From Thereva unica (Eukaryota; Arthropoda; Insecta; Diptera; Therevidae), in contig CATLJY010000064.1 in NCBI GenBank assembly GCA_949987705.1, positions 1 to 64,000 of the forward strand: a stretch of 64,000 nucleotides of DNA, in the 5' to 3' direction. Shown one piece after another: positions 30,801 to 45,000 of this stretch. Numbering within the stretch: the first letter of the stretch is position 1; the number at the start of each line of letters is the position of its first letter. The translations under genes and the position numbers were made by a program. Under the pieces are notes generated by a model, which made no database searches, was not told where the DNA came from, and saw only the letters and a list, made by a program, of their open reading frames with translations.

Positions 30801-33549
30801 TTACATTCATCGAATACATCGAAAATAACCTAAATTCACTTAATTCATCGAAATTGAGTTACATTCATTCATCGAATACATCGCAAATAACCTAAATTCA
30901 CTTAATTCATCGAAATTAAGTTACATTAATCGAATACATCGAAAATAATTTAAATTCACTTAATTCATCGAAATTAAGCTACATTCATCGATTACATCGA
31001 AAATAACTTAAATTCACCTAATTCGTCGAAATTAAGTTACATTCATCGAATACATCGAAAATAACTTAAATTCACTTAATTCATCGAAATTGAGTTACAT
31101 TCATCGAATACATCGAAAATAACTTAAATTCACTTAATTCATCGAAATTACGTTACATTCATCGAATACATCGAAAATAACTTAAATTCACTTAATTCAT
31201 CGGAATTTAGTTACAGTCATCGAATACATCGAAAATAACTTATATTCACTTAATTCATCGAAATTAAGCTACATTCATCGATTACATCGAAATTAACTTA
31301 AATTCACTTAATTCGTCGAAATTAAGTTACATTCATCGAATACATCGAAAATAACTTAAATTCACTTAATTCATCGAAATTGAGTTACATTCATTGAATA
31401 CATCGAACATAACCTAAATTCACTTAATTCGTCAAAATTAAGTTACCTAAATTCACTAAATTCATCCGAAATTAAGTTACATTCATCGAATACATCGAAA
31501 ATAACTTAAATTCACTTAATTCATCGAAATTGAGTTACATTCATCGATTACATCGAAAATAACTTAAATTCACTTAATTCGTCGAAATTAACTTACATTC
31601 ATCGAATACATCGAAAATAACCTAAATTCACTTAATTCATCGAAATTAAGTTACATTCATCGAATACATCGAAAATAACTTGAATTCACTTAATTCATCG
31701 AAATTGAGTTATATTCATTCACCGAATACATCGCAAATAACCTAAATTCACTTAATTCATCGAAATTAAGCTACATTCATCGATTACATCGAAAATAACT
31801 TAAATTCACTTAATTCGTCGAAATTAAGTTACATTCATCGAATACATCGAAAATAACTTAAATACACTTAATTCATCGAAATTTAGTTACATTCATCGAA
31901 TACATCGAAAATAACTTATATTCACTTAATTCATCGAAATTAAGCTACATTCATCGATTACATCGAAAATAATTTAAATTCACTTAATTAAACGAAATTG
32001 AGTTACATTCATCGAATACATCGAAAATAACCTAAATTCACTTAATTAATCGAAATTGAGTTACATTCATCGAATACATCGAAAATAACCTAAATTCACT
32101 TAATTCATCGAAATTGAGTTACATTCATTCACCGAATACATCGCAAATAACCTAAATTCACTTAATTCATCGAAATTAAGTTACATTAATCGAATACATC
32201 GAAAATAACTTAAATTCACTTAATTCATCGAAATTAAGCTACATTCATCGATTACATCGAAAATAACTTAAATTCACTTAATTCGTCGAAATTAAGTTAC
32301 ATTCATCGAATACATCGAAAATAACTTAAATTCACTTAATTCATCGAAATTGAGTTACATTCATCGAATACATCGAAAATAACTTAAATTCACTTAATTC
32401 ATCGATATTACGTTACATTCATCGAATACATCGAAAATAACTTAAATTCACTTAATTCATCGGAATTTAGTTACAGTCATCGAATACATCGAAAATAACT
32501 TATATTCACTTAATTCATCGAAATTAAGCTACATTCATCGATTACATCGAAAATAATTTAAATTCACTTAATTAATCGAAATTGAGTTACATTCATCGAA
32601 TACATCGAAAATAACCTAAATTCACTTAATTCATCGAAATTGAGTTACATTCATCGAATACATCGAAAATAACCTAAATTCACTTAATTCATCGAAATTG
32701 AGTTACATTCATTCATCGAATACATCGAAAATAACCTAAATTCACTTAATTCATCGAAATTAAGTTACATTAATCGAATACATCGAATATAACTTAAATT
32801 CACTTAATTCATCGAAATTAAGCTACATTCATCGATTACATCGAAAATAACTTAAATTCACCTAATTCGTCGAAATTAAGTTACATTCATCGAATACATC
32901 GAAAATAACTTAAATTCACTTAATTCATCGAAATTGAGTTACATTCATCGAATACATCGAAAATAACTTAAATTCACTTAATTCGTCGAAATTAACTTAC
33001 ATTCATCGAATACATCGAAAATAACCTAAATTCACTTAATTCATCGAAATTAAGTTACATTCATCGAATACATCGAAAATAACTTGAATTCACTTAATTC
33101 ATCGAAATTGAGTTATATTCATCGAATACTTCGAAAATAACCTAAATTCACTTAATTCTTCGAAATTAAGTTACATTCATCGAATACATCGAAATAACAT
33201 AAATTCACTTAATTCATCGAAATTGAGTTACATTCATCGAATACATCGAAAATAACCTAAATTCACTTAATTCATCGAAATTAAGCTACATTCATCGATT
33301 ACATCGAAAATAACTTAAATTCACTTAATTCGTCGAAATTAAGTTACATTCATCGAATACATCGAAAATAACTTAAATACACTTAATTCATCGAAATTTA
33401 GTTACATTCATCGAATACATCGAAAATAACTTATATTCACTTAATTCATCGAAATTAAGCTACATTCATCGATTACATCGAAAATAATTTAAATTCACTT
33501 AATTAAACGAAATTGAGTTACATTCATCGAATACATCGAAAATAACCTA

Positions 33550-36410
33550 AATTCACTTAATTCATCGAAATTGAGTTACATTCATTCATCGAATACATCG
33601 CAAATAACCTAAATTCACTTAATTCATCGAAATTAAGTTACATTAATCGAATACATCGAAAATAACTTAAATTCACTTAATTCATCGAAATTAAGCTACA
33701 TTCATCGATTACATCGAAAATAACTTAAATTCACTTAATTCGTCGAAATTAAGTTACATTCATCGAATACATCGAAAATAACTTAAATTCACTTAATTCA
33801 TCGAAATTGAGTTACATTCATCGAATACATCGAAAATAACTTAAATTCACTTAATTCATCGAAATTACGTTACATTCATCGAATACATCGAAAATAACTT
33901 AAATTCACTTAATTCATCGGAATTTAGTTACAGTCATCGAATACATCGAAAATAACTTATATTCACTTAATTCATCGAAATTAAGCTACATTCATCGATT
34001 ACATCGAAAATAATTTAAATTCACTTAATTAATCGAAATTGAGTTACATTCATCGAATACATCGAAAATAACCTAAATTCACTTAATTCATCGAAATTGA
34101 GTTACATTCATCGAATACATCGAAAATAACCTAAATTCACTTAATTCATCGAAATTGAGTTGCATTCATTCATCGAATACATCGAAAATAACCTAAATTC
34201 ACTTAATTCATCGAAATTAAGTTACATTAATCGAATACATCGAAAATAACTTAAATTCACTTAATTCATCAATAATTTCATTCATTCATCGATTACATCG
34301 AAAATAACTTAAATTCACCTAATTCGTCGAAATTAAGTTACATTCATCGAATACATCGAAAATAACTTAAATTCACTTAATTCATCGAAATTGAGTTACA
34401 TTCATCGAATACATCGAAAATAACTTAAATTCACTTAATTCATCGAAATTACGTTACATTCATCGAATACATCGAAAATAACTTAAATTCACTTAATTCA
34501 TCGAAATTGAGTTACATTCATCGAATACATCGAAAATAACCTAAATTCACTTAATTCATCGAAATTAAGTTACTTTCATCGAATACATCGAAAATAACTT
34601 AAATTCACTTAATTCATCGAAATTGAGTTACATTCATCGAATACATCGAAAATAACATAAATTCACTTAATTCATCGAAATTAAGTTACATTCATCGATT
34701 ACACCGAAAATAACTTAAATTCACTTAATTCGTCGAAATTAAGTTACATTCATCGAATACATCGAAAATAACTTAAATTCACTTAATTCATCGAAATTGA
34801 GTTACATTCATCGAATACATCGAAAATAACTTAAATTCACTTAATTCGTCGAAATTAAGTTACATTCATCGAATACATCGAAAATAACTTAAATTCACTT
34901 AATTCGTCGAAATTAAGTTACATTCATCGAATACATCGAAAATAACTTAAATTCACTTAATTCATCGAAATTGAGTTACATTCATCGAATACATCGAAAA
35001 TAACTTAAATTCACTTAATTCATCGAAATTACGTTACATTCATCGAATACATCGAAAATAACTTAAATTCACTTAATTCATCGGAATTTAGTTACAGTCA
35101 TCGAATACATCGAAAATAACTTATATTCACTTAATTCATCGAAATTGAGTTACATTCATTCATCGAATACATCGCAAATAACCTAAATTCACTTAATTCA
35201 TCGAAATTAAGTTACATTAATCGAATACATCGAAAATAACTTAAATTCACTTAATTCATCGAAATTAAGCTACATTCATCGATTACATCGAAAATAACTT
35301 AAATTCACTTAATTCGTCGAAATTAAGTTACATTCATCGAATACATCGAAAATAACTTAAATTCACTTAATTCATCGAAATTGAGTTACATTCATCGAAT
35401 ACATCGAAAATAACTTAAATTCACTTAATTCATCGAAATTACGTTACATTCATCGAATACATCGAAAATAACTTAAATTCACTTAATTCATCGGAATTTA
35501 GTTACAGTCATCGAATACATCGAAAATAACTTATATTCACTTAATTCATCGAAATTAAGCTACATTCATCGATTACATCGAAAATAATTTAAATTCACTT
35601 AATTAATCGAAATTGAGTTACATTCATCGAATACATCGAAAATAACCTAAATTCACTTAATTCGTCGAAATTGAGTTACATTCATCGAATACATCGAAAA
35701 TAACCTAAATTCACTTAATTCATCGAAATTGAGTTACATTCATTCATCGAATACATCGAAAATAACCTAAATTCACTTAATTCATCGAAATTAAGTTACA
35801 TTAATCGAATACATCGAAAATAACTTAAATTCACTTAATTCATCGATAATTTCATTCATTCATCGATTACATCGAAAATAACTTAAATTCACCTAATTCG
35901 TCGAAATTAAGTTACATTCATCGAATACATCGAAAATAACTTAAATTCACTTAATTCATCGAAATTGAGTTACATTCATCGAATACATCGAAAATAACTT
36001 AAATTCACTTAATTCATCGAAATTACGTTACATTCATCGAATACATCGAAAATAACTTAAATTCACTTAATTCATCGAAATTGAGTTACATTCATCGAAT
36101 ACAACGAAAATAACCTAAATTCACTTAATTCATCGAAATTAAGTTACTTTCATCGAATACATCGAAAATAACTTAAATTCACTTAATTCATCGAAATTGA
36201 GTTACATTCATCGAATACATCGAAAATAACATAAATTCACTTAATTCATCGAAATTGAGTTACATTCATCGAATACATCGAAAATAACATAAATTCACTT
36301 AATTCATCGAAATTAAGTTACATTCATCGATTACACCGAAAATAACTTAAATTCACTTAATTCGTCGAAATTAAGTTACATTCATCGAATACATCGAAAA
36401 TAACTTAAAT
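33550..36410 (+). repeat. Tandem higher-order duplication, period 1,574 bp
   Basis: Copy 1 is about 33,550-35,123; copy 2 starts near 35,124 and can be followed to about 36,410. Offsets of 1,574 bp: CAAATAACC (33,601/35,175), CAGTCATCG (33,931/35,505), the odd TAATTTCATTCATTC monomer (34,273/35,847) and CTTTCATCG (34,573/36,147). Further on the offset becomes 1,632 (ACACCG at 34,701/36,333) because copy 2 has one extra 58-bp monomer: the AACATAAATTC unit occurs twice in a row near 36,230-36,300. Confidence 0.78.
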
Positions 36411-39049
36411 TCACTTAATTCGTCGAAATTAAGTTACATTCATCGAATACATCGAAAATAACTAAATTCACTTAATTCATCGAAATTGAGTAACATTCAT
36501 CGAATACATCGAAAATAACCTAAATTCACTTAATTGATCGAAATTACGCTACATTCATCGTATACATCGAAAATAACCTAAATTCACTTAATTCATCGAA
36601 ATTAAGTTACATTCATTGAATACATCGAAAATAACTTAAATTCACTTAATTCATCGAAATTAAGCTACATTCATCGATTACATCGAAAATAACTAAAATT
36701 CACTTAATTCGTCGAAATTAAGTTTCATTCATCGAATACATCGAAAATAACTTAAATTCACTTAATTCATCGAAATTGAGTTACATTTATCGAATATATT
36801 GAAAATAACTTAAATTCACTTAATTCATCGAAATTGAGTTACATTCATCGAATACATCGAAAATACTTAAATTCACTTAATTCATCGAAATTGAGTTACA
36901 TTCATCGAATACATCGAAAATAACCTAAATTCACTTAATTCATCGAATACATCGAAAATAACCTAAATTCACTTAATTCATCGAAATTGAGTTACATTCA
37001 TCGAATACATCGAAAATAACTTAAATTCACTTAATTCGTCGAAATTACGTTACATTCATCGAATACATCGAAAATAACTTAAATTCACTTAATTCATCGA
37101 AATTGAGTTACATTCATCGAATACATCGAAAATAACCTAAATTCTCTTAATTCATCGAAATTAAGTTACATTCATCGAATACATCGAAAATAACTTAAAT
37201 TCACTTAATTCATCGAAATTAAGTTACATTTATCGAATACATCGAAAATAACCTAAATTCACCTAATTCGTCGAAATTAAGTTACATTCATCGAATACAT
37301 CGAAAATAACTTAAATTCACTTAATTCATCGAAATTGAGTTACATTCATCGAATACATCGAAAATAACTTAAATTCACTTAATTCATCGAAATTACGTTA
37401 CATTCATCGAATACATCGAAAATAACTTAAATTCACTTAATTCATCGAAATTGAGTTACATTCATCGAATACATCGAAAATAACCTAAATTCACTTAATT
37501 CATCGAAATTAAGTTACATTCATCGAATACATCGAAAATAACTTAAATTCACTTAATTCATCGAAATTGAGTTACATTCATCGAATACATCGAAAATAAC
37601 ATAAATTCACTTAATTCATCGAAATTAAGTTACATTCATCGATTACATCGAAAATAACTTAAATTCACTTAATTCGTCGAAATTAAGTTACATTCATCGA
37701 ATACATCGAAAATAACTTAAATTCACTTAATTCATCGAAATTGAGTTACATTCATCGAATACATCGAAAATAACTTAAATTCACTTAATTCGTCGAAATT
37801 AAGTTACATTCATCGAATACATCGAAAATAACTAAATTCACTTAATTCATCGAAATTGAGTTACATTCATCGAATACATCGAAAATAACCTAAATTCACT
37901 TAATTCATCGAAATTACGCTGCATTCATCGTATACATCGAAAATAACCTAAATTCACTTAATTCATCGAAATTAAGTTACATTCATCGAATACATCGAAA
38001 ATAACCTAAATTCACTTAATTCATCGAAATTAAGTTACATTCATCGAATACATCGAAAATAACTAAAATTCACTTAATTCGTCGAAATTAAGTTTCATTC
38101 ATAGAATACATCGAAAATAACTTAAATTCACTTAATTCATCGAAATTGAGTTACATTCATCGAATACATCGGAAATAACCTAAATTCACTTAATTCATCG
38201 AAATTAAGTTACATTCATCGAATACATCGAAAATAACTTAAATTTACTTAATTCATCGAAATTGAGTTACATTCATCGAATACATCGAAAATAACCTAAA
38301 TTCACTTAATTCGTCGAAATTAAGTTACATTCATCGAATACATCGAAAATAACCTAAATTCACTTAATTCATCGAAATTGAGTTATATTCATCGAATACA
38401 TCGAAAATAACCTAAATTCACTTAATTCGTTGAAATTAAGTTACATTCATCGAATACATCGAAAATAACCTAAATTCACTTAATTCATCGAAATTGAGTT
38501 ACATTCATCGAATACATCGTAAATAACCTAAATTCACTTAATTCATCGTAATTAAGTTACATTCATCGAATACATCGAAAATAACTTAAATTCACTTAAT
38601 TCATCGAAATTGAGTTACATTCATCGAATACATCGAAAATAACCTAAATTCACTTAATTCGTCGAAATTAAGTTACATTCATCGAATACATCGAAAATAA
38701 CCTAAATTCACTTAATTCATCGAAATTAAGTTACATTCATCGAATACATCGAAAATAACTTAAATTTACTTAATTCATCGAAATTGAGTTACATTAATCG
38801 AATACATCGAAAATAACCTAAATTCACTTAATTCATCGAAATTAAGTTACATTCATCGAATACATCGAAAATAACCTAAATTCACTTAATTCATCGAAAT
38901 TAAGTTACATTCATCGAATACATCGAAAATAACTTAAATTCACTTAATTCGTCGAAATTAAGTTTCATTCATCGAATACATCGAAAATAACTTAAATTCA
39001 CTTAATTCATCGAAATTGAGTTACATTCATCGAATACATCGGAAATAAC

Positions 39050-41240
39050 CTAAATTCACTTAATTCATCGAAATAAAGTTACATTCATCGAATACATCGA
39101 AAATAACTTAAATTCACTTAATTCATCGAAATTGAGTTACATTCATCGAATACATCGAAAATAACCTAAATTCACTTAATTCGTCGAAATTAAGTTACAT
39201 TCATCGAATACATCGAAAATAACCTAAATTCACTTAATTCATCGAAATTGAGTTACATTCATCGAATACATTGAAAATAACCTAAATTCACTGAATTCAT
39301 CGAAATTAAGTTACATTCATCGAATACATCGAAAATAACCTAAATTCACTTAATTCATCGAAATTGAGTTACATTCATCGAATACATCGAAAATAACCTA
39401 AATTCACTTAATTCATCGAAATTAAGCTACATTCATCGATTACATCGAAATTAACTTAAATTCACTTAATTCGTCGAAATTAAGTTACATTCATCGAATA
39501 CATCGAAAATAACTTAAATTCACTTAATTCATCGAAATTGAGTTACATTCATTGAATACATCGAAAATAACCTAAATTCACTTAATTCGTCAAAATTAAG
39601 TTACCTAAATTCACTAAATTCATCCGAAATTAAGTTACATTCATCGAATACATCGAAAATAACTTAAATTCACTTAATTCATCGAAATTGAGTTACATTC
39701 ATCGATTACATCGAAAATAACTTAAATTCACTTAATTCGTCGAAATTAACTTACATTCATCGAATACATCGAAAATAACCTAAATTCACTTAATTCATCG
39801 AAATTAAGTTACATTCATCGAATACATCGAAAATAACTTGAATTCACTTAATTCATAGAAATTGAGTTATATTCATCGAATACTTCGAAAATAACCTAAA
39901 TTCACTTAATTCTTCGAAATTAAGTTACATTCATCGAATACATCGAAATAACCTAAATTCACTTAATTCATCGAAATTGAGTTACATTCATCGAATACAT
40001 CGAAAATAACCTAAATTCACTTAATTCATCGAAATTAAGCTACATTCATCGATTACATCGAAAATAACTTAAATTCACTTAATTCGTCGAAATTAAGTTA
40101 CATTCATCGAATACATCGAAAATAACTTAAATACACTTAATTCATCGAAATTTAGTTACATTCATCGAATACATCGAAAATAACTTATATTCACTTAATT
40201 CATCGAAATTAAGCTACATTCATCGATTACATCGAAAATAATTTAAATTCACTTAATTAAACGAAATTGAGTTACATTCATCGAATACATCGAAAATAAC
40301 CTAAATTCACTTAATTCATCGAAATTGAGTTACATTCATCGAATACATCGAAAATAACCTAAATTCACTTAATTCATCGAAATTGAGTTACATTCATTCA
40401 TCGAATACATCGCAAATAACCTAAATTCACTTAATTCATCGAAATTAAGTTACATTAATCGAATACATCGAAAATAACTTAAATTCACTTAATTCATCGA
40501 AATTAAGCTACATTCATCGATTACATCGAAAATAACTTAAATTCACTTAATTCGTCGAAATTAAGTTACATTCATCGAATACATCGAAAATAACTTAAAT
40601 TCACTTAATTCATCGAAATTGAGTTACATTCATCGAATACATCGAAAATAACTTAAATTCACTTAATTCATCGAAATTACGTTACATTCATCGAATACAT
40701 CGAAAATAACTTAAATTCACTTAATTCATCGGAATTTAGTTACAGTCATCGAATACATCGAAAACAACTTATATTCACTTAATTCATCGAAATTAAGCTA
40801 CATTCATCGATTACATCGAAAATAATTTAAATTCACTTAATTAATCGAAATTGAGTTACATTCATCGAATACATCGAAAATAACCTAAATTCACTTAATT
40901 CATCGAAATTGAGTTACATTCATCGAATACATCGAAAATAACCTAAATTCACTTAATTCATCGAAATTGAGTTACATTCATTCATCGAATACATCGAAAA
41001 TAACCTAAATTCACTTAATTCATCGAAATTAAGTTACATTAATCGAATACATCGAAAATAACTTAAATTCACTTAATTCATCGAAATTAAGCTACATTCA
41101 TCGATTACATCGAAAATAACTTAAATTCACCTAATTCGTCGAAATTAAGTTACATTCATCGAATACATCGAAAATAACTTAAATTCACTTAATTCATCGA
41201 AATTGAGTTACATTCATCGAATACATCGAAAATAACTTAA
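39050..41240 (+). repeat. Dispersed duplicated block, copy 1 (offset 5,770 bp)
   Basis: This ~2.19-kb block matches 44,820-47,010. Markers: GAAATAAAG (AAATAAAG at 39,071/44,841), GTCAAAATTAAG (39,589/45,359), ACTTAATTAAACG (40,251/46,021), CAGTCATCG (40,743/46,513), all 5,770 bp apart. Few differences are visible, such as AACTTAC against AAGTTAC near 39,747/45,517 and AAAACAACTT against AAAATAACTT near 40,763. The block ends about 125 bp before the MITE, so the MITE was not copied with it. Confidence 0.8.
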
Positions 41241-41361
41241 ATTCACTTAATTCATCGAAATTACGTTACATTCATCGAATACATCGAAAATAACTTAAAT
41301 TCACTTAATTCGTCGAAATTAAGTTACATTCATCGAATACATCGAAAATAACTAAATTCAC

Positions 41362-41365
41362 TTAA
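41362..41365. other. Left flank TTAA of the MITE
   Basis: TTAA precedes the element and is repeated at 42,077-42,080. The uninterrupted site in a similar monomer is at 43,584-43,587 and contains TTAA once. The same arrangement could be read as a TA duplication with the element ending in AGGGG/CCCCT. Confidence 0.85.
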
Positions 41366-41386
41366 GGGGTTAGGCCACTGTAGAAA
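41366..41386. repeat. MITE left terminal inverted repeat
   Basis: Twenty-one bases, GGGGTTAGGCCACTG followed by TAGAAA, are the exact reverse complement of the right end. The A-rich continuation to about 41,400 matches the other end imperfectly. Confidence 0.95.
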
Positions 41387-41639
41387 AAAAAAGTCGATTT
41401 TTTCTTCCAGAACAACCAGAAAGGAAGATGAGGTCCAAAATCATGATGTCGAAGGTCAATTATATGGTGCAGGCATCGCAGATTGAAGGTAAATTGGAAA
41501 ATTCACCTAGTATATATAAAAAAAACTTTAAACGCGTTTTTCTCAAAATGACATTTTTCAAGTTGGCTAGCAGCATAACTTGATCAATTTTTTATCGAAT
41601 CGTTTGAAATTTTAACTGTATGTTGAAAACAAGATTCTC

Positions 41640-41794
41640 CATCGAAATACGTAGGGGTTTTGCAATACCTTCAATATTTTTTTTGTAGAGTCAGTTCTTT
41701 GCCCCAATTTTGTGCTCAATTTGGACTTTTTTTTTGATAAGTGTGCCATTTTGTCAAAATTTAATATTTTTCAAAATCGGTACGTATTTCGATG
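41640..41794. repeat. Internal inverted repeat of the MITE
   Basis: CATCGAAATACGTA (41,640-41,653) is the exact reverse complement of TACGTATTTCGATG (41,781-41,794), with weaker similarity on both sides over about 35 bp. The 127-bp spacer holds T-runs and no gene. Such inner palindromes occur in elements made of nested or inverted halves. The resemblance of the arm to the satellite's CATCGAAA is short and probably chance. Confidence 0.75.
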
Positions 41795-42055
41795 CCAAAT
41801 CTCTTATAGATAATGAGATTTTTTTTTGGTAGCTCTAGGTAAAAAGCTGTGCCTTTTGTACTGCTAGCCGTAGGGGACCTTTTTTAAGAGGCGTCTACGC
41901 GTATAGGCTGTAACTCCACCATTTTGTAACAAAATTGAAGAAAATATTTTTTTTTATATACTTCGATATATGTTTAATTAAACTATGAAAGCCGTTTTTC
42001 CATATATTTAACCGTTTTCCAAAAAAAAAATTACAAAACAACCACTTTTTTTTGG

Positions 42056-42076
42056 TTTCTACAGTGGCCTAACCCC
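42056..42076. repeat. MITE right terminal inverted repeat
   Basis: Exact inverted copy of the left end, reading TTTCTACAGTGGCCTAACCC plus a final C, immediately followed by TTAA. Confidence 0.95.
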
Positions 42077-45000
42077 TTAATTCATCGAAATTGAGTTACA
42101 TTCATCGAATACATCGAAAATAACCTAAATTCACTTAATTCATCGAAATTACGCTACATTCATCGTATACATCGAAAATAACCTAAATTCACTTAATTCA
42201 TCGAAATTAAGTTACATTCATCGAATACATCGAAAATAACCTAAATTCACTTAATTCATCGAAATTAAGTTACATTCATCGAATACATCGAAAATAACTA
42301 AAATTCACTTAATTCGTCGAAATTGAGTTACATTCATCGAATACATCGGAAATAACCTAAATTCACTTAATTCATCGAAATTAAGTTACATTCATCGAAT
42401 ACATCGAAAATAACTTAAATTTACTTAATTCATCGAAATTGAGTTACATTCATCGAATACATCGAAAATAACCTAAATTCACTTAATTCGTCGAAATTAA
42501 GTTACATTCATCGAATACATCGAAAATAACCTAAATTCACTTAATTCATCGAAATTGAGTTATATCGAATACATCGAAAATAACCTAAATTCACTTAATT
42601 CGTTGAAATTAAGTTACATTCATCGAATACATCGAAAATAACCTAAATTCACTTAATTCATCGAAATTGAATTGAGTTACATTCATCGAATACATCGAAA
42701 ATAACCTAAATTCACTTAATTCATCGTAATTAAATTACATTCATCGAATACATCGAAAATAACTTGAATTCACTTAATTCATCGAAATTGAGTTATATTC
42801 ATCGAATACTTCGAAAATAACCTAAATTCACTTAATTCTTCGAAATTAAGTTACATTCATCGAATACATCGAAATAACCTAAATTCACTTAATTCATCGA
42901 AATTGAGTTACATTCATCGAATACATCGAAAATAACCTAAATTCACTTAATTCATCGAAATTAAGCTACATTCATCGATTACATCGAAAATAACTTAAAT
43001 TCACTTAATTCGTCGAAATTAAGTTACATACATCGAATACATCGAAAATAACATAAATTCACTTAATTCATCGAAATTAAGTTACATTAATCGAATACAT
43101 CGAAAATAACTTAAATTCACTTAATTCATCGAAATTAAGCTACATTCATCGATTACATCGAAAATAACTTAAATTCACCTAATTCGTCGAAATTAAGTTA
43201 CATTCATCGAATACATCGAAAATAACTTAAATTCACTTAATTCATCGAAATTGAGTTACATTCATCGAACACATCGAAAATAACTTAAATTCACTTAATT
43301 CATCGAAATTACGTTACATTCATCGAATACATCGAAAATAACTTAAATTCACTTAATTCATCGAAATTGAGTTACATTCATCGAATACATCGAAAATAAC
43401 CTAAATTCACTTAATTCGTCGAAATTAAGTTACATTCATCGAATACATCGAAAATAACTTAAATTCACTTAATTCATCGAAATTGAGTTACATTCATCGA
43501 ATACATCGAAAATAACTTAAATTCACTTAATTCGTCGAAATTAAGTTACATTCATCGAATACATCGAAAATAACTAAATTCACTTAATTCATCGAAATTG
43601 AGTTACATTCATCGAATACATCGAAAATAACCTAAATTCACTTAATTCATCGAAATTACGCTACATTCATCGTATACATCGAAAATAACCTAAATTCACT
43701 TAATTCATCGAAATTAAGTTACATTCATCGAATACATCGAAAATAACCTAAATTCACTTAATTCATCGAAATTAAGTTACATTAATCGAATACATCGAAA
43801 ATAACTTAAATTCACTTAATTCATCGAAATTAAGCTACATTCATCGATTACATCGAAAATAACTTAAATTCACCTAATTCGTCGAAATTAAGTTACATTC
43901 ATCGAATACATCGAAAATAACTTAAATTCACTTAATTCATCGAAATTGAGTTACATTCATCGAATACATCGAAAATAACTAAATTCACTTAATTCATCGA
44001 AATTGAGTTACATTCATCGAATACATCGAAAATAACCTAAATTCACTTAATTCATCGAAATTACGCTACATTCATCGTATACATCGAAAATAACCTAAAT
44101 TCACTTAATTCATCGAAATTAAGTTACATTCATCGAATACATCGAAAATAACCTAAATTCACTTAATTCATCGAAATTGAGTTACATTCATCGAATACAT
44201 CGAAAATAACCTAAATTCACTTAATTCGTCGAAATTAAGTTACATTCATCGAATACATCGAAAATAACTTAAATTCACTTAATTCATCGAAATTGAGTTA
44301 CATTCATCGAATACATCGAAAATAACCTAAATTCACTTAATTCGTCGAAATTAAGTTACATTCATCGTATACATCGAAAATAACTTAAATTCACTTAATT
44401 CATCGGAATTGAGTTACATTCATCGAATACATCGGAAATAACCTAAATTCACTTAATTCATCGAAATTAAGTTACATTCATCGAATACATCGAAAATAAC
44501 TTAAATTTACTTAATTCATCGAAATTGAGTTATATTCATCGAATACATCGAAAATAACCTAAATTCACTTAATTCGTTGAAATTAAGTTACATTCATCGA
44601 ATACATCGAAAATAACCTAAATTCACTTAATTCATCGAAATTGAGTTACATTCATCGAATACATCGAAAATAACCTAAATTCACTTAATTCATCGTAATT
44701 AAGTTACATTCATCGAATACATCGAAAATAACTTAAATTCACTTAATTCATCGAAATTAAGCTACATTAATCGATTACATCGAAAACAACTTAAATTCAC
44801 TTAATTCATCGAAAATAACCTAAATTCACTTAATTCATCGAAATAAAGTTACATTCATCGAATACATCGAAAATAACTTAAATTCACTTAATTCATCGAA
44901 ATTGAGTTACATTCATCGAATACATCGAAAATAACCTAAATTCACTTAATTCGTCGAAATTAAGTTACATTCATCGAATACATCGAAAATAACCTAAATT

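Larger units (their letters stand above)
7970..41365 (+). repeat. 58-bp satellite array, central segment
   Basis: Continuous satellite with no gene. It resumes after the SINE in the phase expected for the interrupted monomer. Common variants are GAGTTAC, AAGTTAC, AAGCTAC and ACGTTAC in the linker after the first TTCATCGAA; CATCG or CGTCG at the first TCGA; GAATAC or GATTAC after the second; and AACCTAAATT or AACTTAAATT near the end. Recurrent length variants are a 62-bp unit with doubled ATTC (near 8087, 10466, 13112, 13842, 17392, 20010), a 57-bp unit ending AACTAAATTC, and a truncated unit of about 33 bp (near 12366, 15017, 16587, 22103, 24531, 26938, 28019, 31431, 39589). These form the higher-order blocks listed separately. 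Confidence 0.97.
41366..42076. mobile_element. MITE, probably piggyBac-type (TTAA flanks)
   Basis: A 711-bp non-coding, AT-rich element interrupts the satellite. The ends are perfect 21-bp terminal inverted repeats (41,366-41,386 and 42,056-42,076), starting GGGGTTAGGCCACTG; with mismatches the similarity extends to about 35 bp through A-rich DNA. TTAA lies on both sides. Short length, terminal inverted repeats and no coding capacity define a miniature inverted-repeat element moved by a transposase encoded elsewhere. TTAA duplication is the hallmark of piggyBac; a TA duplication (Tc1/mariner) fits equally well because the junction is symmetrical. The interior has A- and T-runs and an internal inverted repeat (41,640-41,794). 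I recognise no family name. Confidence 0.88.

Noticed and set aside
41640..41653. MITE arm CATCGAAATACGTA as captured satellite.
   Set aside because: Only CATCGAAA is shared, a short AT-rich match. The arm is explained by its inverted partner inside the MITE.
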